DNA from: an uncultured Bacteroidales bacterium
GTDB taxonomy: Bacteria; Bacteroidota; Bacteroidia; Bacteroidales; Muribaculaceae
Length of the DNA: 42,542 nt
Assembly (NCBI GenBank): GCA_947176235.1
Contig: CAMWPM010000014.1
Coordinates: 1 to 42,542, forward strand
Direction of reading: 5' to 3'
The position numbers were made by a program, and so were the translations under genes. Positions 34,368-42,000 of the stretch are shown here, piece after piece (the stretch's first letter is position 1; each line of letters begins with the position of its first letter). The notes beneath the pieces were generated by a model. That model was given only the letters and a program-made list of their open reading frames with translations. It was not told where the DNA came from and made no database searches.

Positions 34368-34415
34368 TCGACCCGGGTGGAGCCGGAATTTATTATTCTA
34401 ATGTAGAGAAAGATA

Positions 34416-34446
34416 TTGACAAGTCGAAAAATATTTAATAACTTTG
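34416..34446 (+). promoter_or_regulatory. Promoter of the non-coding RNA / leader
   Basis: TAACTTTG at 34439-34446 fits the -7 consensus; TTG at 34416-34418 sits where the -33 box is expected (20 bp spacing). Transcription would start near 34453, 430 nt before the next large gene. Confidence 0.65.
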
Positions 34447-34548
34447 CAATTGCATATCGTCTGCGGAGTCCCGATATGGGGTAAGCGAGGCGGGTTGCAA
34501 TTATTGCCTTGGTGCGTTCTTGCAGTGGAAGCGGCAAGTCGATGAGCC

Positions 34549-34626
34549 ATGGCAAAGACATATTACAAGAGCGTTTATCAAGCGCTTGTTCTTGGCTTCT
34601 TGAAATCTGGCAGTTTCATTATCTGA
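34549..34626 (+). CDS. Possible 25-aa peptide inside the non-coding RNA
   Basis: An ATG-to-TGA frame for MAKTYYKSVYQALVLGFLK followed by six residues ending in Ile-Ile. It has a basic start and a hydrophobic end, like leader or toxic peptides, but there is no ribosome-site evidence, and a competing open frame begins 7 nt earlier (34542). It may be chance. Confidence 0.25.
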   Translation: MAKTYYKSVYQALVLGFLKSGSFII

Positions 34627-34722
34627 GTCGAGAATGAGGCAACGATAGGCGCCTTTCGGGGTATGATATACCTATGTCAGAGAGTGTAGCGATACATTCT
34701 CGTATCATCATATATATCATAC

Positions 34723-34822
34723 AGCGTGAGGCTCCGCGTTGCTCGTTCTACTCAGATGGGCACATGCCAGAGCCTCAGGAAGCGGGACGAGTAACAGATA
34801 CAGACTCTCACGCTCTTTTTTT
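34723..34822 (+). terminator. Terminator-like end of the RNA, upstream of the unknown operon
   Basis: The 8-bp arms AGCGTGAG (34723-34730) and CTCACGCT (34807-34814) close a ~75-nt folded domain and are followed by C and seven T (34816-34822). The next gene starts 60 nt on, so read-through here could control it. Confidence 0.6.
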
Positions 34823-34882
34823 ATTTAAACAAATGCCAAAGAGGTGAGTCCGGCGGCTTGTGAAGGGAAAAAAGATATCTTT

Positions 34883-35902
34883 ATGAGTAAAGCTGCATCT
34901 GAAAATTCTTCGTTGAATGAGAAGCTGTGGGGCTGGTTTTTCGCCATCGCTATCGCAGGGCTTGTCGTGGTAACCTATTCGCTATCCGATACCAAAGAAT
35001 TGCCTATGACCATTATTGGTGCTGTATTGGGCGTGGCTATGACTGTATTCGCAACATTCTTTCTTTTCAAGGGTCAATCGAAACAGCAGGTTGCAATGAT
35101 TAACGAAGAACTTAATCAAAAGAAGGAAGTGGAAATATTCAAAGAGCGCCTCAAAGCTTACAATTCTTTCCTCAATGCGCTCCGCAGATATGTATCCAAA
35201 CCTTCACCGGAAGGAAAAAAAGAAGTAATATTCCATACTATGGCCATAAGGATGCATTCTGATGCACAGGTCACTGATATGCTTGATGAGTACATCATCA
35301 GATTAATAAAAAGCACCGGCACGGAGACGGAACTCACAGAGCTGGTCGAATCGCTCAACGCCATCGCTTGCATCTTCGGAAATGAGCTTTACGATAAGAA
35401 CACGGGAGGTACAAAAAGTATCGATGCTTTTGTTGATGCAATATCGGGAGCTCAGGAAGACCAGCCTAAGGAAGAGATGCTTTTAGAACTGGCGGCTGAA
35501 GAGAAGGAAGATGAAGCAGCGTCCAATGAAGCAACTATTATCAGTTGGAATGACAAAATCAATAATCTGAAAACACAAGGATGGACGTTTACACCCGGCA
35601 ATGACTCATTTACTCTTGCCTCAATTTCTTCCCCCGTGGAGATCTCCGTTTATCGAAAGAAGGGTAAATACGTCGTAGAAGCTACAAAAGATGGCGACAG
35701 TGGTTTTTCCAAGAATCTCAAAGATAATTTCAAAGGCTCACGCCGGTACGGCACATGGTGGCGCGAACTCCCCATCAATAATTATGGAGTTACCGAGGGG
35801 ACGCTTCTGGCTCAACTTACAACGAACGACCGCGCACGTGCCTCCGTCAATAAGTGGATTGACAAACTCACCGACTATATCACGAATAATACACTCAAAT
35901 AA
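34883..35902 (+). CDS. Two-TM, coiled-coil protein of unknown function (operon gene 1)
   Basis: 339 aa from the ATG at 34883; an in-frame upstream ATG at 34844 is less likely because it lies just behind the T-run with no leader. Two membrane helices (about 14-33 and 42-63) are followed by a coiled coil (about 66-110), a helical middle part, an acidic Glu/Ala-rich linker (about 205-225), and a C-terminal domain of about 110 residues (WNDKINNLKTQGWTF, then RRYGTWWRELP). No enzymatic motif is seen. The soluble part should face the cytoplasm. The stop codon overlaps the next ATG by one base (TAATG), so the two are translationally coupled. I do not recognise the family. Confidence 0.8.
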   Translation: MSKAASENSSLNEKLWGWFFAIAIAGLVVVTYSLSDTKELPMTIIGAVLGVAMTVFATFFLFKGQSKQQVAMINEELNQKKEVEIFKERLKAYNSFLNALRRYVSKPSPEGKKEVIFHTMAIRMHSDAQVTDMLDEYIIRLIKSTGTETELTELVESLNAIACIFGNELYDKNTGGTKSIDAFVDAISGAQEDQPKEEMLLELAAEEKEDEAASNEATIISWNDKINNLKTQGWTFTPGNDSFTLASISSPVEISVYRKKGKYVVEATKDGDSGFSKNLKDNFKGSRRYGTWWRELPINNYGVTEGTLLAQLTTNDRARASVNKWIDKLTDYITNNTLK

Positions 35903-37182
35903 TGGGATTATTAGAAGACCTGAAAAAACTGCAAGATGATGTTTTGGGAGGTGTACCCGTGGTGCAACAAGTGACCCAAACTCTGACAACCACTCAAAAA
36001 TCCGCACGTGAGCAAGTGGAAGTACCAGCCAAATCAGAACCGGCAACGGTGTGGGAGCGAATTGGTTGCTCAAAGAAAACTCTGGAGTTTATCAAGATGT
36101 CGCTTGAAGATGGGGTGATTGATGCAAAGGAGAGAGCCATGCTTGTACGTCAGGTAGAAGCAGATGGAATCGATCCACAAGAATTCGACTTTGTACTTAC
36201 CAAGGCTCTTGAAGCCTATCATAAAATGGCTAAAAATGTGATTCATGAATTGTCCAACTTCTTTAAGTTGGCCGAAAACATGGCCACAGGAGTTGTCAAG
36301 CCAAACCAGAAATCATTGACTGAAAAGTTGCCTGCAACGATGGCAAAAACCAATCCGTATATGATAGGCTCAATGGTGGCTGTGGAAACTATATCTTCAA
36401 CGATAGGAACTTTCATAAAAGCCCCTTCAAAACTTAATACGTTCAAAGCTGAGTACATCCGAATTATTGATATTCCGCTGCTGCCAGAGGTGTTGGTCGA
36501 CTTCTTTTGTTATGCCGAAAGTCAGGTAAAAGAAGAGAAGCAGAGAAACAGTGGAAAAGGGGTTTTCGCCAAATGGTCGGAAGCGTTATTCGGCAAGGAC
36601 ATCGATCTCGTGCCGATTTGGATGGAAAAGATGACTCATGTGATGACTAAGGCTGTGATTAGACACGGCAATCATCCCGAAGTGATGAGTCTGATTGAAA
36701 AATGGCGTGTGTCTCCATTAAAGAAACTTAAAGGTATTACTGATTCACATCAAATTGAGAACTTTCCAATCCCGCAGAACGCAAGTGATTACATCGATCT
36801 TGTCAAATATTCCTACGAAAAAGGTGAATCAGTCAAAACTATTCATCGAGAGGCATTTGCACAGCTGAACGCCCGCTTGTTGAAAGAATCCAGTAAATTC
36901 GTCAGCGTACATCCATCTGTCGGGGAAGTGATTCGCCAGAATAGGGTGAAAATGGTCAATATCGTAATGAGCAACTGTGACAACCCTGTATTCATGGTGC
37001 AGTTAATGACTCCAGAAGATTTGACTGATTTGCTTGAAGTGCTACACTTTCTGAGCACTCGCAAGGACCTGAAGAAACATCATCAGCGAATCTATGAGGA
37101 AGGATTAGCAGCCTTTGATGCCGATCCGGATGCCAAAAACAAGATTCAGCAATTCAAACCAAAAAACATATTTGGATTTTAA
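35902..37182 (+). CDS. TerB-like helical protein of unknown function (operon gene 2)
   Basis: 426 aa, soluble and mostly helical. Residues 60-104 (TLEFIKMSLEDGVIDAKER, then DGIDPQEFDFVL) match the pattern of the TerB-like fold found in stress and defence-associated proteins: a helix, an acidic DGVI loop, a helix and a second acidic loop. The remainder has no recognised domain; it contains IPLLPEVLVDFFCYAESQ and a Lys-rich end. It begins MGLLEDLKKL, similar to the MGLFDNIAKK start of the next protein. It overlaps the gene before it by one base and lies 2 nt before the next, so all are made together. Any link to tellurite or phage resistance is only by fold analogy. Confidence 0.78.
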   Translation: MGLLEDLKKLQDDVLGGVPVVQQVTQTLTTTQKSAREQVEVPAKSEPATVWERIGCSKKTLEFIKMSLEDGVIDAKERAMLVRQVEADGIDPQEFDFVLTKALEAYHKMAKNVIHELSNFFKLAENMATGVVKPNQKSLTEKLPATMAKTNPYMIGSMVAVETISSTIGTFIKAPSKLNTFKAEYIRIIDIPLLPEVLVDFFCYAESQVKEEKQRNSGKGVFAKWSEALFGKDIDLVPIWMEKMTHVMTKAVIRHGNHPEVMSLIEKWRVSPLKKLKGITDSHQIENFPIPQNASDYIDLVKYSYEKGESVKTIHREAFAQLNARLLKESSKFVSVHPSVGEVIRQNRVKMVNIVMSNCDNPVFMVQLMTPEDLTDLLEVLHFLSTRKDLKKHHQRIYEEGLAAFDADPDAKNKIQQFKPKNIFGF

Positions 37183-37184
37183 TA

Positions 37185-38396
37185 ATGGGATTATTTGATA
37201 ATATAGCCAAGAAGGCTCAGGAGTCTGCAAAATCAGTCGCAGATACTTATGAAAACGTATCAAAGACGGTGAAAGAAAAGACTGTCGGAGAGCTTATAGA
37301 TGCCGGCATAAAGTCAACATCGGAAGCAATTGATAATGCTTCGGAGTTTGTGTCTTCCAAAGCAAAAGAACTAAAGGAAGATGCAGAAAATCTGACAATG
37401 GAGGATGTGGGCAATTATGCCAAGAAAATGGGTAAGCTGGTGTCAGGAATGACCGCTTACGAACAGCGTAAAGCTGCCAATGAGAAGAAGGAAAGAGCAG
37501 ATAAAATTGTTGAAGAAACAAAGCAAAAGATTGAACAAGTAAGATTTCTTGCAAATAATCGTCTCGAAACGTTTGGTCGTGCACGTTGCGATATGCTTAA
37601 AACAACAATCGGACGTTTTATATGCATTGTAAATTCACTCAAGAATTCTGTCAAGGCTAAGGAGTATGACCTTTCCTCGTCACTGTCTATCAAAGAAAAT
37701 GATATCAAGGAGCTTGAGACTGTAGAAATGAACGGCTCAAATATTCTTGCTACCGCGGCCACGGGCGGCAGTGTTGCCGCAGCGGCATTGGCCGGTGTTC
37801 CGGCTGCTGTCAATGCTTCAGTTGCCGCACTCTGCTCAGCAAGTACGGGCACAGCCATAAGCCAACTTTCGGGAGCTGCCGCCCGTCAGGCCACACTCGC
37901 ATGGCTCGGTGGCGGAGCGGTTGCATCCGGAGGTGGCGGAGTTGCAGCAGGTGCGGTTGTACTCGGTGCTATTACATGGACAGCAACAGGCGTTATGGCG
38001 CTGGCATCCGCCGGTATTGTAGCCGGGAAAATATATTCTCAAAAGCACACGGAAGCAGAAAATTATCTTGCTGAAATTCAGAAATGGGAAGCTAAATCTC
38101 TTGCAGCTATTGAGGTGATGAATGGCGTCGTCATGCGTAGCGATGAACTTCTTTCGATCACATCCCGGCTGGAGGGTAGGATCATTCCGGCTTTAGATGA
38201 ACTTGAGGCAATCACACCTCAGTTTAATCCTGATGATCAATCACACGCAAAAATATTCCAAAGAGCAGCCATTCTTGTAAAATCGATGAGTGAACTCGCA
38301 CAGACTCCATTACTTGATACGGACGGAAATCTAAATGAGCAGTCAATGCTCGTTGCCGAGAAAACTCAGAAAATATTAAACCATAAATTAGTATGA
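37185..38396 (+). CDS. Coiled-coil protein with a Gly/Ala-rich membrane-insertion-like domain (operon gene 3)
   Basis: 403 aa. The first ~185 residues are amphipathic helices and coiled coil rich in Lys, Glu and Ala. Residues 187-283 are very rich in Gly and Ala, including SASTGTAISQLSGAAARQAT, then LAWLGGGAVASGGGG, and two hydrophobic stretches, a glycine-zipper-like layout. The C-terminal ~120 residues are helical again. There is no signal peptide. The arrangement recalls proteins that insert into membranes from the cytoplasmic side, such as pore-forming or membrane-remodelling effectors; this is inference from composition. The next gene overlaps it by 4 nt (ATGA). I recall similar Gly-rich blocks in other uncharacterised bacterial proteins but cannot name the family. 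Confidence 0.78.
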   Translation: MGLFDNIAKKAQESAKSVADTYENVSKTVKEKTVGELIDAGIKSTSEAIDNASEFVSSKAKELKEDAENLTMEDVGNYAKKMGKLVSGMTAYEQRKAANEKKERADKIVEETKQKIEQVRFLANNRLETFGRARCDMLKTTIGRFICIVNSLKNSVKAKEYDLSSSLSIKENDIKELETVEMNGSNILATAATGGSVAAAALAGVPAAVNASVAALCSASTGTAISQLSGAAARQATLAWLGGGAVASGGGGVAAGAVVLGAITWTATGVMALASAGIVAGKIYSQKHTEAENYLAEIQKWEAKSLAAIEVMNGVVMRSDELLSITSRLEGRIIPALDELEAITPQFNPDDQSHAKIFQRAAILVKSMSELAQTPLLDTDGNLNEQSMLVAEKTQKILNHKLV

Positions 38397-39010
38397 AAAT
38401 CGACTTCGAACAAATTCAGAATTTAGCAAGCCAGCTTCCTGAGATCATTTCAAAAGGGCAGCAGGTCGTAAGCTCTGTAAATGCGATTATGGAAGCAGTG
38501 AAGCCTTCAAACAATGCAAAAGCCCCTGCAACTGACAAAGCCCAGATTGAATCAATTGTTGAAAATGAAATTGAGGAGGTTGCTCAGGAGAATACTTCCT
38601 CAGAAGATGTGGATTTGGCAAGTATGGCATCAACACTGAACACTCCCGTTGCAGTTGCTTCAACGATCAAAGAGATGGTGCAGCAGGCAAACGAAACCAT
38701 ACGCTTCTGCGAAGAACAGGAAACCGCTCGGACTGAGATTCGCGCTAATGCCGCTGTGGAAATCACCAAAATTAACGCAATGGCTGACCTGGTTCGCGAT
38801 TATCTCAAACGATCTTTTGATGAAAGAGCCGTACTCTTTGACAACTACTTCACAGTTCTCGACAAGGCTCTTGAGAAAGGAGATAATACGCTTGTGGCGC
38901 AAACACTACAATCAATCAACTCACTTGCTGCATCAAGTCCGTTCAAAGATCTTACCGATATCAATAAAGTAGCTTCGAAGCTCTCCGAGGGCGGGGAGTG
39001 GGATATTTAA
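38393..39010 (+). CDS. Helical protein of unknown function (operon gene 4)
   Basis: 205 aa, soluble, without signal or membrane segment. An acidic, low-complexity middle (about 40-75) separates a short N-terminal helix from a helical C-terminal domain with EITKINAMADLVRDYLKRSFDERAVLF, split here as EITKINAMADLVRDYLKR and SFDERAVLFDNYF, followed by LVAQTLQSINSLAASSPF. The regular helix pattern suggests a small bundle that binds a partner, probably one of the operon's other products. It starts within the last codons of gene 3 (4-nt ATGA overlap). A T-rich gap of 86 nt to the next gene contains no clear terminator. Confidence 0.78.
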   Translation: MKIDFEQIQNLASQLPEIISKGQQVVSSVNAIMEAVKPSNNAKAPATDKAQIESIVENEIEEVAQENTSSEDVDLASMASTLNTPVAVASTIKEMVQQANETIRFCEEQETARTEIRANAAVEITKINAMADLVRDYLKRSFDERAVLFDNYFTVLDKALEKGDNTLVAQTLQSINSLAASSPFKDLTDINKVASKLSEGGEWDI

Positions 39011-39096
39011 ATAGTTTTTTGATTGTTGACTTAATATACCACAAATTTAATTCAGCAATACGAAATATGAATTAAATAACGAGTGAGTTGGACAAT

Positions 39097-39432
39097 ATGA
39101 AGATTGATGTATTAAAAAGACGTTTGGAAGAAGTCGGCAGGATATTAGAAGAACTTGATCCGGCACTGAACGGCTATGATAATGCTTTCCGAGAAATAAG
39201 GAAAATAGCCAGGATACTTGCCTCAGATGAATATTTTGTGAAACTTGATAAACTGGGAGTTTTGAGCGATGACGAGTCGGGAAGTGATAATGGACGACCT
39301 TTTGAAGCTTTACAAATCTGTATTAACAAGATTGAAAAGTTGGATCCTCTTATGCTTCTAACAGAGATATACAGCAGAATATATGGTGTAATTCTGGCTT
39401 TGGAGGAGTATGATAAGTATTCGGGACGTTAA
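39097..39432 (+). CDS. Small helical hypothetical protein
   Basis: 111 aa from the ATG at 39097; a TTG nine bases upstream is a less likely start. Acidic and helical throughout (DVLKRRLEEVGRILEELDP, LMLLTEIYSRIYGVILALEEY), no membrane or signal segment. No family recognised. It may belong to the same transcript as the four-gene operon before it and the channel gene 21 nt after it. Confidence 0.68.
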   Translation: MKIDVLKRRLEEVGRILEELDPALNGYDNAFREIRKIARILASDEYFVKLDKLGVLSDDESGSDNGRPFEALQICINKIEKLDPLMLLTEIYSRIYGVILALEEYDKYSGR

Positions 39433-39453
39433 TGGTAAATAAAATCATGGAGA

Positions 39454-40203
39454 ATGAAAACATCAGATTTTCAAAATAAACTCTCTGCGATCGTAGATGC
39501 AGACCATGGCAAATCCAGATTCAGCAGAATGTATGACATATGTATGTGCATTGTTATTGTACTGAGTATGACCCCTCTGATGATTCATAAAAATGTAAAC
39601 ATACTCAACGTTATCACATTCATAACGGGGTCAGTGTTTATACTGGATTTTCTTGTCAGGTGCTATGTCTCGCCGATAGATAAGTATAAGATCGGTAAGC
39701 CATGGTGGAAAAGATACCCGTTTTCGTTTATGGGTTTGGTCGATTTTTTATCAATACTTCCTATGACGGGTCTTATCTATCATAAATTGTCATTATTAAA
39801 GTTATTTAGATTTGCGAGAATTGTTGCACTGGCGAAGTTTTGCCGCTATACTGACCGTGATGATATGTTGCTTAGAGCGATAAAGACCAATATACCGATG
39901 CTTAAAACAATCTCTTTCATCGTGATTCTCTATATATTCATTAGTGCTCTTCTGATTTATAATGTAGAGCCTGAGGTGAATCCTGTCAGCGGTGAAGTGA
40001 TGTATGGTTCTTTTTTCGATGCGTTATACTGGTCAATAGTGACATTAACAACGGTTGGATATGGTGATATTTATCCGGTGACATTCTTAGGCAAAATAAT
40101 TTCCACATTCTCAATGATATTCGGTATAGGTATTTTTGCCACGGTATCCAGTGTCGTTACAGCAGGATTTATAGAAGAAATTCACAAAAACCAAACAAAA
40201 TAA
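39454..40203 (+). CDS. Six-TM potassium channel-like protein
   Basis: 249-aa inner-membrane ion channel of the voltage-gated-like superfamily. Six hydrophobic segments (about 26-44, 48-70, 92-110, 113-131, 150-169, 211-238) surround a pore loop with the potassium selectivity filter TTVGYGD at 199-205. The fourth segment (LLKLFRFARIVALAKFCR) carries Arg119, Arg122, Lys128 and Arg131, fewer and less regular charges than in true voltage sensors, so gating by voltage is uncertain. There is no cyclic-nucleotide or RCK domain; the C-terminal tail is only a few residues. Homotetramer by family. Next to genes of the unknown membrane operon it could set or sense potassium flux. Confidence 0.9.
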   Translation: MKTSDFQNKLSAIVDADHGKSRFSRMYDICMCIVIVLSMTPLMIHKNVNILNVITFITGSVFILDFLVRCYVSPIDKYKIGKPWWKRYPFSFMGLVDFLSILPMTGLIYHKLSLLKLFRFARIVALAKFCRYTDRDDMLLRAIKTNIPMLKTISFIVILYIFISALLIYNVEPEVNPVSGEVMYGSFFDALYWSIVTLTTVGYGDIYPVTFLGKIISTFSMIFGIGIFATVSSVVTAGFIEEIHKNQTK

Positions 40204-40210
40204 CAAAATT

Positions 40211-40411
40211 ATGCCTAAAGTAATTATTAAGGGAGTTTTCCAAATGAATGGACCTAAACCGTTCACCCGTGAAATAACATGCTCATCATCAGAAGTGGGT
40301 TACTATTCACAACTAATGGGCAACAAGCAGAAGCAAGCCCAATGGATAAATGCGAATTTCCCTGGCGCCAATACTTCCCGGGCATTTTCAATGTCTGTCA
40401 ACATCAAATAA
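40211..40411 (+). CDS. Small hypothetical protein
   Basis: 66 aa, no signal or membrane segment; contains FTREITCSSSEVGYYSQ and a Lys/Gln-rich stretch (GNKQKQAQWINANFPG). It begins 8 nt after the channel gene and ends 8 nt before the next gene, which supports a real operon member. Family unknown. Confidence 0.6.
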   Translation: MPKVIIKGVFQMNGPKPFTREITCSSSEVGYYSQLMGNKQKQAQWINANFPGANTSRAFSMSVNIK

Positions 40412-40419
40412 TCGATAAT

Positions 40420-41004
40420 ATGAAATTCAAATTATTAACTATGTATACGTTGGCGGCGTTGCTGTCATCGTGCGCGAAAAACGACAACAAGGAGCTCTAT
40501 CAGGAGATCAAATCGGTTGACAAGATGGTGTTCGCATCCATGGCAATAACCAAGACCGCAAAAATGGAAAGTTCCGATTGGTACACGATGGGTAAGAGAA
40601 TAGCGGTCTATTCCTATGACTCATATATGCGTGCTTATGTGGATCTTTCAGCATTGCAGATGGACGACCTCGTTTTTGACGAGGATGCAAAGACCGTTAA
40701 GGTAACATTGCCTCCGGTAATGACTGAAATCACAGGCCGCGATATGGAGATGCGTAAAGAGTATGAGAATATCGGAATGATGAGGTCAGACCTTGACTCA
40801 AAGGAGCGGGCTGAAATCAAGGAGAAGGCGAATGCCTCGTTCAAAACTGAGGTCGAGGAAAACCCCATGTTCAAGCAACAGCTGACAGACGCGGCCAAGA
40901 GAAAAGCCCGTAAATACTTCGAGACTATCTTCGAAGCTAACGGATATACAGCAAGTGTCGATTTCAAACCCTCATCAAACTCAGACAGTCATGATAAAGA
41001 ATAA
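40420..41004 (+). CDS. DUF4230-like lipoprotein
   Basis: 194 aa from the ATG at 40420, which yields a lipoprotein signal with lipobox LLSSC (Cys18); an upstream ATG at 40279 lies within the small gene before it and is rejected. The mature part has the DUF4230 pattern: KSVDKMVFASMAITKTAKM, a YDSYMRAYVDLSALQMDDL strand, KTVKVTLPPVMTEI, and a long helical C-terminus (AEIKEKANASFKTEVEENP). The family is widespread in Bacteroidetes but without a known function. Its last 14 nt overlap the next gene, a paralogue. Confidence 0.75.
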   Translation: MKFKLLTMYTLAALLSSCAKNDNKELYQEIKSVDKMVFASMAITKTAKMESSDWYTMGKRIAVYSYDSYMRAYVDLSALQMDDLVFDEDAKTVKVTLPPVMTEITGRDMEMRKEYENIGMMRSDLDSKERAEIKEKANASFKTEVEENPMFKQQLTDAAKRKARKYFETIFEANGYTASVDFKPSSNSDSHDKE

Positions 41005-41590
41005 GAAACTCATTCTGATTGCGGTCGTTGCAATTGCAGTTATAGCTATCGGCTTATATTTCTCTTTTGCCTCGCCAAAGAAATCCATAGATGTAAGCAA
41101 GGGTCAGATAAGCAAGGTCGAGACTATGGCACAATTGTGCGCCATTGACATCTACAGCGAAGTTCCTATTCTGGACACAATCAACAACAAGGTTATGTTT
41201 GCCGTTCAGAAACAGAAGGGCAGCGTGTCGTTCGACCTTGAGAATATGCAGATGGACTCTGACGGTGATACGGTGAAAATTGTGCTTTCTCCGGAAATTG
41301 TTGACTTATATGAAGCGACAGAAGATAATTCATGGGAAGTAATCGACACAAAAGCCATCGGAACAATGTCCATGTTCAAGAGCGACAAATTCACAGATGA
41401 GGAAGAAAACGCCATAAAGGCCAATATAAAGAAGAACTCAAAGAAACTTCTCTATCACAACGGCACAATAGAGCGAGCCCGCGCAGAAGGTGCGAGAAAT
41501 CTTCAGACCTTAATGGAGAGGGTTTACAATAAGCCAGTTAAAGTTACCGACCCCACACCAAAAGGAGCGCACTTTAATGAATACAAATAA
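40991..41590 (+). CDS. DUF4230-like membrane-anchored protein
   Basis: 199 aa from the ATG at 40991. An N-terminal membrane anchor (KKLILIAVVAIAVIAIGLYF) is followed by the same fold as the lipoprotein before it: SKVETMAQLCAIDIYSEVPI, a SVSFDLENMQMDSDGDTVKIVLSP strand pair (seen as SVSFDLENMQMD then TVKIVLSP), and a helical tail (EEENAIKANIKKNSKKLL). It appears to be an inner-membrane-anchored paralogue of the lipoprotein. It overlaps the preceding gene by 14 nt and the following one by another 14 nt. Confidence 0.75.
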   Translation: MIKNKKLILIAVVAIAVIAIGLYFSFASPKKSIDVSKGQISKVETMAQLCAIDIYSEVPILDTINNKVMFAVQKQKGSVSFDLENMQMDSDGDTVKIVLSPEIVDLYEATEDNSWEVIDTKAIGTMSMFKSDKFTDEEENAIKANIKKNSKKLLYHNGTIERARAEGARNLQTLMERVYNKPVKVTDPTPKGAHFNEYK

Positions 41591-41810
41591 CCGATTGCAT
41601 CTATATATCGTGCTCGGACTGTTTGCGATTTATCTGATACTGAAATGGACGTGCCGACTGATATTCGGATTATTGGACTACGCAATCTTTATAGGATTTA
41701 CAGTCGCAGTGGTCTGGTATATAAGGTTACCCAAATACAAGAGACAACAACTTCAAGAGTGCATAAAAGCGAGGATCAATTATATAGGTCAAAAACTTGG
41801 CATGGATTAA
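41577..41810 (+). CDS. Two-TM small membrane protein
   Basis: 77 aa with two membrane helices (about 9-26 and 32-50) and a basic cytoplasmic tail (RLPKYKRQQLQECIKARINY). It overlaps the DUF4230-like gene by 14 nt and is followed by a terminator, so it closes this group. No family recognised. Confidence 0.7.
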   Translation: MNTNNRLHLYIVLGLFAIYLILKWTCRLIFGLLDYAIFIGFTVAVVWYIRLPKYKRQQLQECIKARINYIGQKLGMD

Positions 41811-41813
41811 AAA

Positions 41814-41845
41814 TGGAGCTGTCGTTAAGGCAGCTCTGTTTTTCT
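41814..41845 (+). terminator. Intrinsic terminator after the island
   Basis: GAGCTG (41816-41821) pairs with CAGCTC (41831-41836), with a 9-nt loop, then TGTTTTTCTC. It lies just after the stop of the last gene and ends the plus-strand gene group. Confidence 0.75.
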
Positions 41846-42000
41846 CTTAGCCAGTGGTTTTGATATGATCAAGCTATATATGCCCAAATAAAAGACAACA
41901 ACGTAAGTGCAATTAACGTATTGAGTACAACCGGTTCAAGTTCGTTCCGCTTTACCCTGTCACCCGAACCGAAGATTTAACATAATTTTAGATTTAAAAG

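Larger units (their letters stand above)
34453..34822 (+). ncRNA. Candidate structured non-coding RNA or long leader, class unknown
   Basis: About 370 nt without a large gene, starting just after a good promoter and ending in a T-run. Visible structure: a 10-bp perfect stem (34661-34670 with 34713-34722) enclosing a 9-bp stem (34680-34688 with 34693-34701) capped by a GCGA tetraloop; an 8-bp stem (34723-34730 with 34807-34814) directly before seven T; within it a stem (34730-34734 with 34770-34774) and a crossing 7-bp helix (34742-34748 with 34785-34791), giving a possible H-type pseudoknot. I recognise no tmRNA, RNase P, SRP or common riboswitch core. It could be a 6S-like RNA, an attenuating leader of the downstream operon, or a new class. 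No reverse transcriptase is nearby, so a retron is unlikely. Confidence 0.6.

Noticed and set aside
34453-34822. Retron or CRISPR-associated RNA
   Set aside because: No reverse transcriptase, no Cas gene and no repeat-spacer pattern occurs in the window.
34453-34822. tmRNA or RNase P RNA
   Set aside because: No tRNA-like acceptor with CCA end, no tag-peptide frame with ALAA-type end, and none of the conserved RNase P core sequences.
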